DNA of 7,801 bases from Clostridia bacterium (GTDB lineage: Bacteria > Bacillota > Clostridia > TANB77 > CAG-508), in assembly GCA_900768805.1 (NCBI GenBank), contig CAAGEF010000203.1:1-7801 (forward strand), given 5' to 3'. A program made the translations under genes and the position numbers. The notes under the pieces are model-generated. The model saw only the letters and a program-made list of their open reading frames with translations. It searched no databases and was not told the origin of the DNA. Below, piece by piece: positions 1-5,804 of this stretch. How positions within the stretch are numbered: the first letter of the stretch is position 1; the number at the start of each line of letters is the position of its first letter.

Positions 1-125
1 ATTTAATGGATGTAAAAGATATTGAAAAATTATTTATGAGTGTTATGAAAAAAGAATTAAATGCAATTATAAATTTAGGAGCAGTTTTAGGTTTTTTATT
101 AGGAGTTTTAAATATTTTTATATAA
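1..125 (+). CDS. DUF445 family membrane protein, C-terminal fragment
   Basis: This is the last 40 codons of a gene that begins outside the window; the frame starts at base 3 and ends with TAA at 123-125. The visible peptide has an amphipathic stretch ending in MSVMKKELNAI, followed by the hydrophobic segment INLGAVLGFLLGVLNIFI that runs to the stop. This arrangement, a KKEL-x-AI motif and then a Gly-rich terminal membrane helix (LGAxLGFxLG), is typical of the C-terminus of DUF445 (YheB-like) proteins of Firmicutes. These are membrane-associated proteins of poorly defined role. No terminator with a T-run follows, so readthrough toward the next cluster is possible. Family assignment rests on the tail alone. 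Confidence 0.7.
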   Translation, partial: LMDVKDIEKLFMSVMKKELNAIINLGAVLGFLLGVLNIFI

Positions 126-218
126 TTCCCATCTAGATGCTTAAAATTAAATATTGTTAAGTGTTGAAAATCGGGAAAATTCGCAGTTAAAAACTCATAT
201 TCTTTATTTTAAAAACAG

Positions 219-247
219 TTGTAAAAAAAAATGTTATATGATAAAAT
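219..247 (+). promoter_or_regulatory. Sigma-A type promoter for the envelope gene cluster
   Basis: The -35 box is TTGTAA (219-224) and the -10 box is TAAAAT (242-247), separated by exactly 17 bases. A TG at 239-240, one base before the -10, gives an extended -10 element. Transcription would begin near 254, leaving a short leader before the ATG at 282. No other promoter of similar quality was seen up to 4666, so the four plus-strand genes from 282 to 4666 may be one transcript. Upstream at 166-183 lie two adjacent imperfect 9-base repeats (GAAAATCGG, GAAAATTCG) and at 130-139 a short palindrome CATCTAGATG; no role can be assigned to either. Confidence 0.65.
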
Positions 248-281
248 CTAAACTAAAGTTTGATTAAGGAATGGGTAAAAT

Positions 282-995
282 ATGAATAAAAAATTATATA
301 CAAAAATTATTATTATAACATTACTACTTGCGGTATTTGATGTTGTAATGTTTTCAGAAGGCTTGGTAAATTTAAGTATATTTGGAGGAAATCTTAAAGA
401 AACTTTAATATCTCTAGGTATAATATTTGCAAATATAATAGTTTTATTTTTAGCTTTTAAAACATTAACATCAACTACAGAGGGAAAATATGGATATGAT
501 TTGGACAAACTAAAAAATTCTTTTGATTATAAAAATGCTTTAGAAAGTTGTAAATATAAGAATAGTCCATTTTTAGAAGAGATAAATAGAGCAATAAGTG
601 ATGTTTTATCTATGGAAAAAAAACATAGAGTTTTAGAAGAAATTTTAGAGCAATGTGATAAAACAGATTTTGATACTCTAACTAATTTAGCGCACGAATC
701 AAAAGAATATTTATTCAAAAATACAAGAAGGATTTTAAATAGAATTTCAATTGCAGATTCTGGTGAAGGAAGTGGAAATATTTCAGAACATAAAGCGTAT
801 ATTGAAAAAATATTGACTAATAATGATAAGATTCTTTCAGAATTTGGTAAATTTCTAACAGAGGTATCAAGAATGGATGATCCAGAAGATACAGTAGATA
901 TAACACAAGTTTTAGGTGATATGGTTGGCTCTTTAAAAATGTTAAGAGGAGATGATGATGAATTTGAAAGGAAGTATGAAAATGGAAAAAAATAA
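282..995 (+). CDS. Two-helix membrane protein of unknown family, partner of the VWA protein
   Basis: This is a 237-residue protein that I cannot assign to a named family. Residues 1-8 are basic (MNKKLYTK). Two membrane helices follow at about 8-24 and 43-60, joined by a short loop rich in small residues. By the positive-inside rule both ends lie in the cytoplasm, which places the soluble domain (63-237) inside. That domain is charged and predicted mostly helical. It contains a short Gly/Ser-rich break (160-166) and an acidic stretch near the end (DDDEF, 224-228), and no catalytic motif is evident. The ATG at 282 follows AAGGA (266-270) at a slightly long 11-base spacing. The 3' end overlaps the start of the VWA gene by about 14 bases, which suggests translational coupling and a joint function. 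A role as cytosolic or membrane partner of that protein is inferred from position only. Confidence 0.8.
   Translation: MNKKLYTKIIIITLLLAVFDVVMFSEGLVNLSIFGGNLKETLISLGIIFANIIVLFLAFKTLTSTTEGKYGYDLDKLKNSFDYKNALESCKYKNSPFLEEINRAISDVLSMEKKHRVLEEILEQCDKTDFDTLTNLAHESKEYLFKNTRRILNRISIADSGEGSGNISEHKAYIEKILTNNDKILSEFGKFLTEVSRMDDPEDTVDITQVLGDMVGSLKMLRGDDDEFERKYENGKK
967..972 (+). promoter_or_regulatory. RBS that sets the VWA gene start at 982
   Basis: The AAAGGA box at 967-972 lies inside the end of the preceding gene. It is 9 bases from the ATG at 982, a good distance. It is only 3 bases from the in-frame ATG at 976 and lies downstream of the ATGs at 952-960. This favours 982 as the main start. Confidence 0.6.
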
Positions 996-2670
996 TAACA
1001 GCAAAATTGTAATTATTTTAGTTTTATTTATTGTTGTAGTTTTTGGAGGATTATTGTTAACAAAAAATATAGGAAAATCTTCTACACAAATAAGTGCTGA
1101 AAATGCAAAAGATTCTTTACAAAAATTACTTAAAGGAATAAATATTAAGGATGTAGAAAAAGTAAAAAGTAATAATATAGAGCTTGGGGGAAGTGATTTG
1201 GAAAATGAACTTCCTGAAATTGAAAAATATCCTTTAAGTGTTGAAGGTGATGGAGAGATAAATATTGAAATAATATCTTCTACTGAAAAATCCTCTGAAG
1301 GTACAGATGGTTGGCTTAATGAAATCGCTGAAAAGTTTAATAATTCTAATTATACAATAGATGGAAAAAATGTTACAGTTTCAATAAGACCAGTTGCTTC
1401 TGGATTAGCTGTAGATTATATAGTATCTGGAAAACATGTTCCACAAGCATTTACACCATCTAATGAATTATGGGGAAAAATGATAGAAGCGAAAAAGATT
1501 AAAATAGAAATGATAGAAGATAAAATCGTTGGAAATCAAGCTGGAATAATTTTAGAAAAAAAAGCTTATAATGAATTTGTTTCTAAATATGGTGAAGTAA
1601 GCTTAGATAAAATTGTTGAAGCTACAGTTAATGATGGTTTAGCTATGGGGTATACAAATCCATATGCTAGTTCTACAGGTTTGAATTTCTTAGTTTCAAC
1701 ATTTAATACTTTTGATTCAAACAATTTATTAAGTGATTCAGCAATTAGTGGTTTTCAATCATTTCAAGCAAATGTACCTTTTGTAGCATATACAACACTT
1801 CAAATGAGAGATGCTGTAAATACTGGTGTTTTAGATGCTTTCATATTAGAATATCAAACATATTATAATGATGCAGAGCTTATGAGAGATTATGTGTTTA
1901 CACCTTTTGGAGTTTCACATAATAATCCTATGTATTCAATAGGTAATTTAAATAATGAAGAAGAAGCTGTATTAAAAGCTTTTACAGAATTTTGTTTAAC
2001 AGAAAATTCTCAAAAAATAGCTTATAATTATGGATTTAATAGAAATGAAGAATATATAAATAATACAGAATATGATGGAAATATATTATATTCTGCACAA
2101 AAAGTTTGGAAAGAAGAAAAAGATTCTGGAAAGCCTATTATAGCAGTATTTGTTGCAGATATATCTGGAAGTATGGATGGAGAACCAATAAATGAATTGA
2201 GACGTTCTTTAATAAATGCTTCTCAATATATAAATTCGGATAATTATATAGGTTTAGTAAGTTTTAATAATGATGTTTATAAAAATTTAGAAATAGACAA
2301 ATTTGATTTAAATCAAAGAGCGTTTTTTAGTGGAGCTGTAGAAAATTTATCAGCTACAGGAGGAACAGCAACTTATGATGCAATATTAGTTGGTTTGGAT
2401 ATGATATTAAAGAAAAAGGAAGAAGTTCCTGATGCAAAGACAATGTTATTTTTATTAAGTGATGGAAAACAAAACAGAGGAAATTCTTTAAATTCGGCTA
2501 CAAATATTTTAGAACATTTAGAAGTTCCAGTTTATACTATTGGTTATGGGGACGAAGCTGAAAAGGATGTTTTAAGTAAAATATCTTCAATAAATGAAGC
2601 TGCAAGTATTGTTGCTGATTCTGATGATGTTGTTTATAAATTAAAAAGTTTATTTAATTCAAGTTTATAA
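982..2670 (+). CDS. Membrane-anchored substrate-binding / von Willebrand A domain fusion protein
   Basis: From the ATG at 982 the product has 562 residues; in-frame ATGs at 952 and 976 are alternatives. Residues 1-8 are basic and polar, and one membrane helix at about 9-27 places the rest outside the cell. Residues about 85-360 resemble a type-1 extracellular solute-binding fold, with beta-alpha units such as INIEIISS, the segment PVASGLAVDYIVSGKHVPQA, and a characteristic NPMYSIGN late in the domain. Residues about 383-562 form a von Willebrand factor A domain. All MIDAS metal-site elements are present: DISGS at 393-397, Thr462 in GGTATYD, and Asp494 in LLSDGK. It should therefore bind a divalent cation and a protein or glycan ligand. 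The same domain order is known in other Gram-positive bacteria as 'substrate-binding and VWA domain-containing' proteins, whose function is poorly defined. No transporter genes lie nearby, so adhesion or sensing is more likely than uptake (inference). Confidence 0.85.
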   Translation: MEKNNNSKIVIILVLFIVVVFGGLLLTKNIGKSSTQISAENAKDSLQKLLKGINIKDVEKVKSNNIELGGSDLENELPEIEKYPLSVEGDGEINIEIISSTEKSSEGTDGWLNEIAEKFNNSNYTIDGKNVTVSIRPVASGLAVDYIVSGKHVPQAFTPSNELWGKMIEAKKIKIEMIEDKIVGNQAGIILEKKAYNEFVSKYGEVSLDKIVEATVNDGLAMGYTNPYASSTGLNFLVSTFNTFDSNNLLSDSAISGFQSFQANVPFVAYTTLQMRDAVNTGVLDAFILEYQTYYNDAELMRDYVFTPFGVSHNNPMYSIGNLNNEEEAVLKAFTEFCLTENSQKIAYNYGFNRNEEYINNTEYDGNILYSAQKVWKEEKDSGKPIIAVFVADISGSMDGEPINELRRSLINASQYINSDNYIGLVSFNNDVYKNLEIDKFDLNQRAFFSGAVENLSATGGTATYDAILVGLDMILKKKEEVPDAKTMLFLLSDGKQNRGNSLNSATNILEHLEVPVYTIGYGDEAEKDVLSKISSINEAASIVADSDDVVYKLKSLFNSSL

Positions 2671-2681
2671 TTGGAGATGTT

Positions 2682-4196
2682 ATGAAAATAATCAAAAAAA
2701 TAGCTATAAGTTGTATAATTATTTTATTAGTAGTGGTTATTGTAAAATGTTATATTATAAATATTTGTAAAAATGATTTAATAGATACTACTGAAGTTAC
2801 TTCTAATATAGATAATAATGAGAATATAGATAATAAAGAAAATATAAAGAATATTGCTATTGCTAATGAAATAGAGGTTGAATTTAATCAAAATAATTAT
2901 TGGAAAGATAATTTCGATAATTATTATAATTATGAAATAATAATAAAAAATAATTCATATGAAATTATTAAAGATTGGCAATTAGTTATAAAAAATGCAA
3001 ATAAAGATGTAAAAATATCTAGTTCTTGGAATGGAGAATTTTCTATTTCAGATAATGTAATTCTGGTTAATAATTTAGACTATAATTCTAGAATAGATAA
3101 AAATTCAAAGATTTCTTTAGGCTTTATTCTTACTTCAAAAGAAAAAATAGAATTAAAGGATTATGAATTATATCAAATTTCTAAGGAAGAAAGGAAATTA
3201 GTGGCTACTAATAATACTAATAAAATAAATGAGATTAATAAAATAAAGGAAAATAATAAAATAGAAGAAAAAAATGAAACTCAAGTGAAAACAGAAGATG
3301 GTTCTCCACTTGAGTTTCATGGAAAATTATCTGTAAAATCAGGTAAAATCGTTGATGAAAAAAACTCTGAATTTATTATTCAGGGAGTTAGTACACATTC
3401 AATATTTGAATTTTCTCAATACATAAATTATGATACTTTTAAAACTTTAAGAGATGATTTTAATGTAAATACGATAAGACTTGCTATGTACTCAGATTTA
3501 AATTTGGGTTATAGCCAAGAATTACATTCGAAAATAGATTCTGGAGTAGAATATGCTACTAAATTAGGATTATATGTAATTATTGATTGGCATATTTTAA
3601 ATGATAATGATCCTAATATAAATAAAGCTTCTGCAAAAGTATTTTTTGAAGAAATGGCATATAAATATAAAGATTATGATAATGTGATTTATGAAATTTG
3701 TAATGAACCTAATGGAGATGTGAGTTGGGATACAGTTAAACAATATGCTTTAGAAATAATAGAAATAATAAGAAAATTTGATAATGATGGTATTATTGTT
3801 ATAGGTACCCCTGATTATTGTAAGAATTTAGAGGAGGTTCAAAAAAATCCTATAGAGGAATATGAAAATTTATTGTATTCATTTCATTTTTATGCAGGAA
3901 CACACAAATCAGATATTCGTGAAAATTTAGAAAAAGCAATTGAAAATAAATTGCCTGTATTTGTTAGTGAATTTGGAATATCAGAAGCAACTGGTAATGG
4001 AAATATTGATGAGGATGAAGCAAATACTTGGATAAAATATTTAAGAGAAAATAATATAGGGTATGTTTGTTGGAATCTTTCAAATAAAGATGAAAGTTCA
4101 GCTATTCTAAAGGTTACTACTTCTTCTTTAAGTAATTGGAGTGATGAGGAGTTAACTCAAACTGGAATGTGGATAAAAAAAACGTATAATAAGTAG
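2682..4196 (+). CDS. Membrane-anchored beta-1,4-glycanase: CBM2-like module plus GH5 catalytic domain
   Basis: This 504-residue protein hydrolyses beta-1,4-glucan type chains (endoglucanase of family GH5, probably subfamily 2). Domain order is as follows: an N-terminal membrane helix (about 7-28) with no lipobox or obvious cleavage site; an Asn/Glu-rich spacer (42-62); a CBM2-like binding module (about 64-153) with Trp74, Trp99 and Trp116 in the SSSWNG motif; a second low-complexity linker (175-205); and the GH5 domain (about 208-504). The catalytic domain keeps the diagnostic residues: Arg266, the DWH motif (302-304), acid/base Glu342 in NEPNG, the HFY motif (402-404), nucleophile Glu430 in SEFG, and Trp464 in the WNLSNKDESSA segment. 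GGAG at 2673-2676 is 5 bases before the ATG, and the gene follows the VWA gene by 11 bases. The enzyme appears tethered to the membrane rather than secreted, so it may trim a surface or dietary glycan. The actual substrate cannot be read from sequence. Confidence 0.92.
   Translation: MKIIKKIAISCIIILLVVVIVKCYIINICKNDLIDTTEVTSNIDNNENIDNKENIKNIAIANEIEVEFNQNNYWKDNFDNYYNYEIIIKNNSYEIIKDWQLVIKNANKDVKISSSWNGEFSISDNVILVNNLDYNSRIDKNSKISLGFILTSKEKIELKDYELYQISKEERKLVATNNTNKINEINKIKENNKIEEKNETQVKTEDGSPLEFHGKLSVKSGKIVDEKNSEFIIQGVSTHSIFEFSQYINYDTFKTLRDDFNVNTIRLAMYSDLNLGYSQELHSKIDSGVEYATKLGLYVIIDWHILNDNDPNINKASAKVFFEEMAYKYKDYDNVIYEICNEPNGDVSWDTVKQYALEIIEIIRKFDNDGIIVIGTPDYCKNLEEVQKNPIEEYENLLYSFHFYAGTHKSDIRENLEKAIENKLPVFVSEFGISEATGNGNIDEDEANTWIKYLRENNIGYVCWNLSNKDESSAILKVTTSSLSNWSDEELTQTGMWIKKTYNK
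2805..2852 (+). repeat. 18-bp tandem repeat in the spacer before the CBM
   Basis: Two full 18-base units (2805-2822 and 2823-2840) differ at two bases, and a diverged partial third follows (2841-2852). They encode NIDNNE, NIDNKE and NIKN. The period is six codons, so gain or loss of a unit changes spacer length without a frameshift. Confidence 0.75.
3219..3272 (+). repeat. 18-bp tandem repeat in the linker between CBM and GH5
   Basis: Three consecutive 18-base units each begin AATAAAATA and encode NKINEI, NKIKEN and NKIEEK. The first nine bases are identical in all three and the second halves diverge. The period matches that of the repeat on the other side of the CBM, though the unit sequence differs. 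Confidence 0.75.
3274..3320 (+). repeat. Perfect 14-bp inverted repeat at the linker/GH5 junction
   Basis: ATGAAACTCAAGTG (3274-3287) is exactly complementary to CACTTGAGTTTCAT (3307-3320), with a 19-base loop that can add an AGAA/TTCT pairing. It lies inside the coding sequence, begins directly after the 18-bp repeat array, and ends at the first residues of the GH5 domain (LEFHG). No T-run follows, so it is not an ordinary terminator. Confidence 0.8.
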
Positions 4197-4217
4197 GTTT
4201 ATGCTAAATGTTAGTAA

Positions 4218-4223
4218 AAGGAG
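4218..4223 (+). promoter_or_regulatory. RBS that sets the dtd start
   Basis: AAGGAG lies 5 bases before the ATG at 4229. The upstream in-frame ATG at 4208 has no such site and would add seven residues not found in the family, so 4229 is the start. Confidence 0.8.
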
Positions 4224-4228
4224 TAAAA

Positions 4229-4666
4229 ATGAAACTACTAATTCAAAGAGTGAAAAATTCAAATGTAAAAGTTGATAATAAAATTATTGGAAACATTAAT
4301 AAAGGATTATTGGTTTTTGTTGGTATAACTCATAATGACACAAAGCAAGATATTGAGAAGCTATGCAAAAAAATGTGTAAACTTAGAATTTTTGAAGATG
4401 AAAATAATAAAATGAATTTATCAATTAAGGATATAGAAGGAGAACTTTTAGTTGTTTCTCAATTTACTTTATATGCTGATTGTTCAAATGGGAATAGACC
4501 TAGTTTTACAAATGCTGCGAAACCAGAATTTGCAAATCAACTTTATGAATATTTTATTGAATGTTGTAAAAAAGAAGTAAATATAGTAAAAAAAGGTTGC
4601 TTTGGAGCTCATATGGAAATTTCTTTAATAAATGATGGTCCTGTAACAATCATGCTTGAGAATTAA
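4229..4666 (+). CDS. dtd: D-aminoacyl-tRNA deacylase
   Basis: This 145-residue protein has the standard length for bacterial DTD. It is a cytoplasmic homodimer that hydrolyses D-amino acids (and mischarged glycine) from tRNA and so protects translation. The sequence opens with the family-typical MKLLIQRVKNSNVKVD. It carries the SQFTL motif at 77-81 with Thr80, the NRPSF segment at 89-93, FGAHM at 125-129, and the Gly-cisPro element GPVT at 137-140. These two motifs face each other across the dimer to form the active site. It follows the GH5 gene by 32 bases without a visible promoter, so it may be the last gene of that transcript, although its function is housekeeping and unrelated. In many Firmicutes dtd sits near relA, which is not seen here. 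Its stop codon overlaps that of the convergent small gene. Confidence 0.96.
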   Translation: MKLLIQRVKNSNVKVDNKIIGNINKGLLVFVGITHNDTKQDIEKLCKKMCKLRIFEDENNKMNLSIKDIEGELLVVSQFTLYADCSNGNRPSFTNAAKPEFANQLYEYFIECCKKEVNIVKKGCFGAHMEISLINDGPVTIMLEN

Positions 4667-4944
4667 GTTGGATAACGTTCTAATAAATATTTTATAACAT
4701 TATTTATCGTAAAATCATTTATGCTAATATAAACATTTTCATCTAAGCAAACCCATAACCCAATATCAAATTTTTCTGAATTATCATTATAGGTGCTTAT
4801 AATTTCAATCATATTTATTGGGTTATCATATTTTTTTTGCCAAAAAAAGTTATCATTTAGTTCGATGTCTTTTTCAAAAAAAAGCTTTAAAAATTTTTTA
4901 ATTTCCCCATTTTTTTCTGAAAATAAATTTACACTTGTTTCCAT
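4663..4944 (-). CDS. Small uncharacterised protein
   Basis: This 93-residue protein is read on the minus strand from ATG (4944-4942) to TAA (4665-4663). I do not recognise a named family. It is probably cytosolic: there is no signal peptide or membrane helix. The first half is charged and helical (SEKNGEIKKFLKLFFEKD), and the second half is beta-like and aromatic (KFDIGLWVCLDENVYISIND), ending in NNVIKYLLERYP. This compact alpha-then-beta layout looks like a real folded domain. A clear RBS, GAAAGGA (complement of 4951-4957), sits 6 bases before the ATG and supports the gene against the chance-ORF alternative. It converges on dtd, and the two genes share the four bases TTAA, in which both stop codons lie. 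Similar small proteins seem familiar from Clostridia genomes, but that is memory and not a search. Confidence 0.75.
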   Translation of the reverse strand: METSVNLFSEKNGEIKKFLKLFFEKDIELNDNFFWQKKYDNPINMIEIISTYNDNSEKFDIGLWVCLDENVYISINDFTINNVIKYLLERYPT

Positions 4945-4962
4945 AACAAATCCTTTCTATAA

Positions 4963-4991
4963 ATTAAAATAATTAAGTATATTTTATGCAA
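4963..4991 (-). promoter_or_regulatory. Candidate promoter for the small minus-strand gene
   Basis: Read on the minus strand, TTGCAT (complement of 4986-4991) is followed after 17 bases by TTTAAT (complement of 4963-4968), upstream of the RBS and ATG. The match is moderate in a very AT-rich stretch. It occupies the divergent gap shared with the lipoprotein gene. Confidence 0.4.
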
Positions 4992-5010
4992 ATATGAAGA
5001 AAATAAAATA

Positions 5011-5016
5011 TATAAT
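5011..5016 (+). promoter_or_regulatory. Candidate -10 box for the lipoprotein gene
   Basis: A consensus TATAAT sits about 40 bases before the ATG at 5058. No convincing -35 box is found 16-18 bases upstream, and the surrounding AT-rich sequence makes chance matches common. Confidence 0.35.
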
Positions 5017-5057
5017 ATTTGAAGAATTGTAAAAAAATTCATTTGAAAGGATTTATC

Positions 5058-5720
5058 ATGATAGACTTTAAAAAAATTTATTTATTATTATTTGTAGTTA
5101 TTAGCATTTTTTTTATAACAGGATGCACTAATGAGAATCTAAATATTGAAAATAAAATAAATGCAGAAATTGATTTTTGTGAGAATCGAATTTTAGTTTT
5201 TCTAAAAAATTGTGAATATGATGAATATATGAAAGATGGAAATTTGGATTGGGAGTCTATATTAAATTCTACTAAAGATTTTACAAATTGTTTTCCTACA
5301 ATTGAGGCAGATTTAAGTTATGTTAAGTATGATAATATAAAAATAGAAGAAATTAAAACTATATTACAAAATATTAATAATTATGCTGAAAATAAAGATT
5401 TGAATAAGTTAAAAGTTGAATATGGAAACTTATATTTAAAAACTAATAGTATAAAAATTGATAAAAATAAAGCTCTAAAAAATAAATGTATGCAGATATA
5501 TATTTCTGCATTGACAGAAAATAAAGATCAATGTAACTTAGAGATATCTGATTTGGAAAAAGAGTTTGATAATGCCAAAAAAGATAATAATTTTTTAGAA
5601 ACAAATAAATTTAGTTTAAATAAAATTCAAAATAACATTTTAGATATAAAAAGTGCATTAGAGCTTGGAGAATTTACAAAAATAGTAACTCATAGTTTAA
5701 AAATAATTGAGATAATGTAA
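5058..5720 (+). CDS. Putative lipoprotein of unknown function, helical and Cys-containing
   Basis: This is a 220-residue predicted lipoprotein. The start is the ATG at 5058, preceded by GAAAGGA (5045-5051) at 6 bases; an upstream in-frame TTG at 5019 would spoil the signal peptide. Residues 1-22 form a lipoprotein signal: MIDFKK, a hydrophobic core (7-20), and the lipobox ITGC, with Cys23 as the lipidated residue. The protein would thus be anchored on the outer face of the membrane. The mature part is rich in Lys, Asn, Glu and Ile and is predicted almost entirely helical, perhaps as a helical bundle. Five further cysteines occur at 41, 52, 78, 144 and 159, which is unusual for a small exported protein of a probable anaerobe. 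No known domain or catalytic motif is recognised. It is divergent from the small gene at 4663-4944 and is followed by the rfb promoter, so it is likely transcribed alone. Confidence 0.8.
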   Translation: MIDFKKIYLLLFVVISIFFITGCTNENLNIENKINAEIDFCENRILVFLKNCEYDEYMKDGNLDWESILNSTKDFTNCFPTIEADLSYVKYDNIKIEEIKTILQNINNYAENKDLNKLKVEYGNLYLKTNSIKIDKNKALKNKCMQIYISALTENKDQCNLEISDLEKEFDNAKKDNNFLETNKFSLNKIQNNILDIKSALELGEFTKIVTHSLKIIEIM

Positions 5721-5747
5721 TTTTTTTGTGTTTTTTTTGTGAAAAAT

Positions 5748-5776
5748 TTGGAGTTCCTGGATAAATGTGGTATAAT
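5748..5776 (+). promoter_or_regulatory. Promoter for rfbD-rfbA
   Basis: TTGGAG (5748-5753) and a consensus TATAAT (5771-5776) are separated by 17 bases. TG at 5768-5769 makes an extended -10 that compensates for the weak -35. Transcription should start near 5783, about 20 bases before the rfbD ATG, so there is almost no room for a leader regulator. Confidence 0.7.
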
Positions 5777-5793
5777 ATAATAGGTTTTAAGAA

Positions 5794-5799
5794 GGGAGG
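5794..5799 (+). promoter_or_regulatory. Strong RBS of rfbD
   Basis: GGGAGG lies 5 bases before the ATG at 5805. It is one of the strongest ribosome binding sites in the window. Confidence 0.75.
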
Positions 5800-5804
5800 C
5801 ACTT

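Noticed and set aside
126..160. Terminator for the DUF445 gene, using palindrome CATCTAGATG (130-139)
   Set aside because: The stem is only five base pairs without a loop, and no T-run follows.
248..508. Minus-strand ORF of 86 codons opposite the two-helix protein
   Set aside because: It mirrors the hydrophobic codons of the real gene, has no RBS and crosses the promoter region; it is a shadow frame.
527..718. Minus-strand ORF of 63 codons
   Set aside because: It lies wholly inside the coding sequence at 282-995, with no RBS and no plausible protein character.
2682..2770. Lipobox in the GH5 N-terminus (Cys23 or Cys29)
   Set aside because: The residues before these cysteines (IVK, INI) do not fit the [LVI][ASTVI][GAS]C rule, so an uncleaved membrane anchor is preferred.
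5019..5057. TTG start for the lipoprotein giving 13 more residues
   Set aside because: It has no RBS, and it would put extra basic residues before a signal peptide that is complete from 5058.
5720..5745. T-runs after the lipoprotein gene as a terminator
   Set aside because: Two long T-runs are present but no stable stem precedes them.
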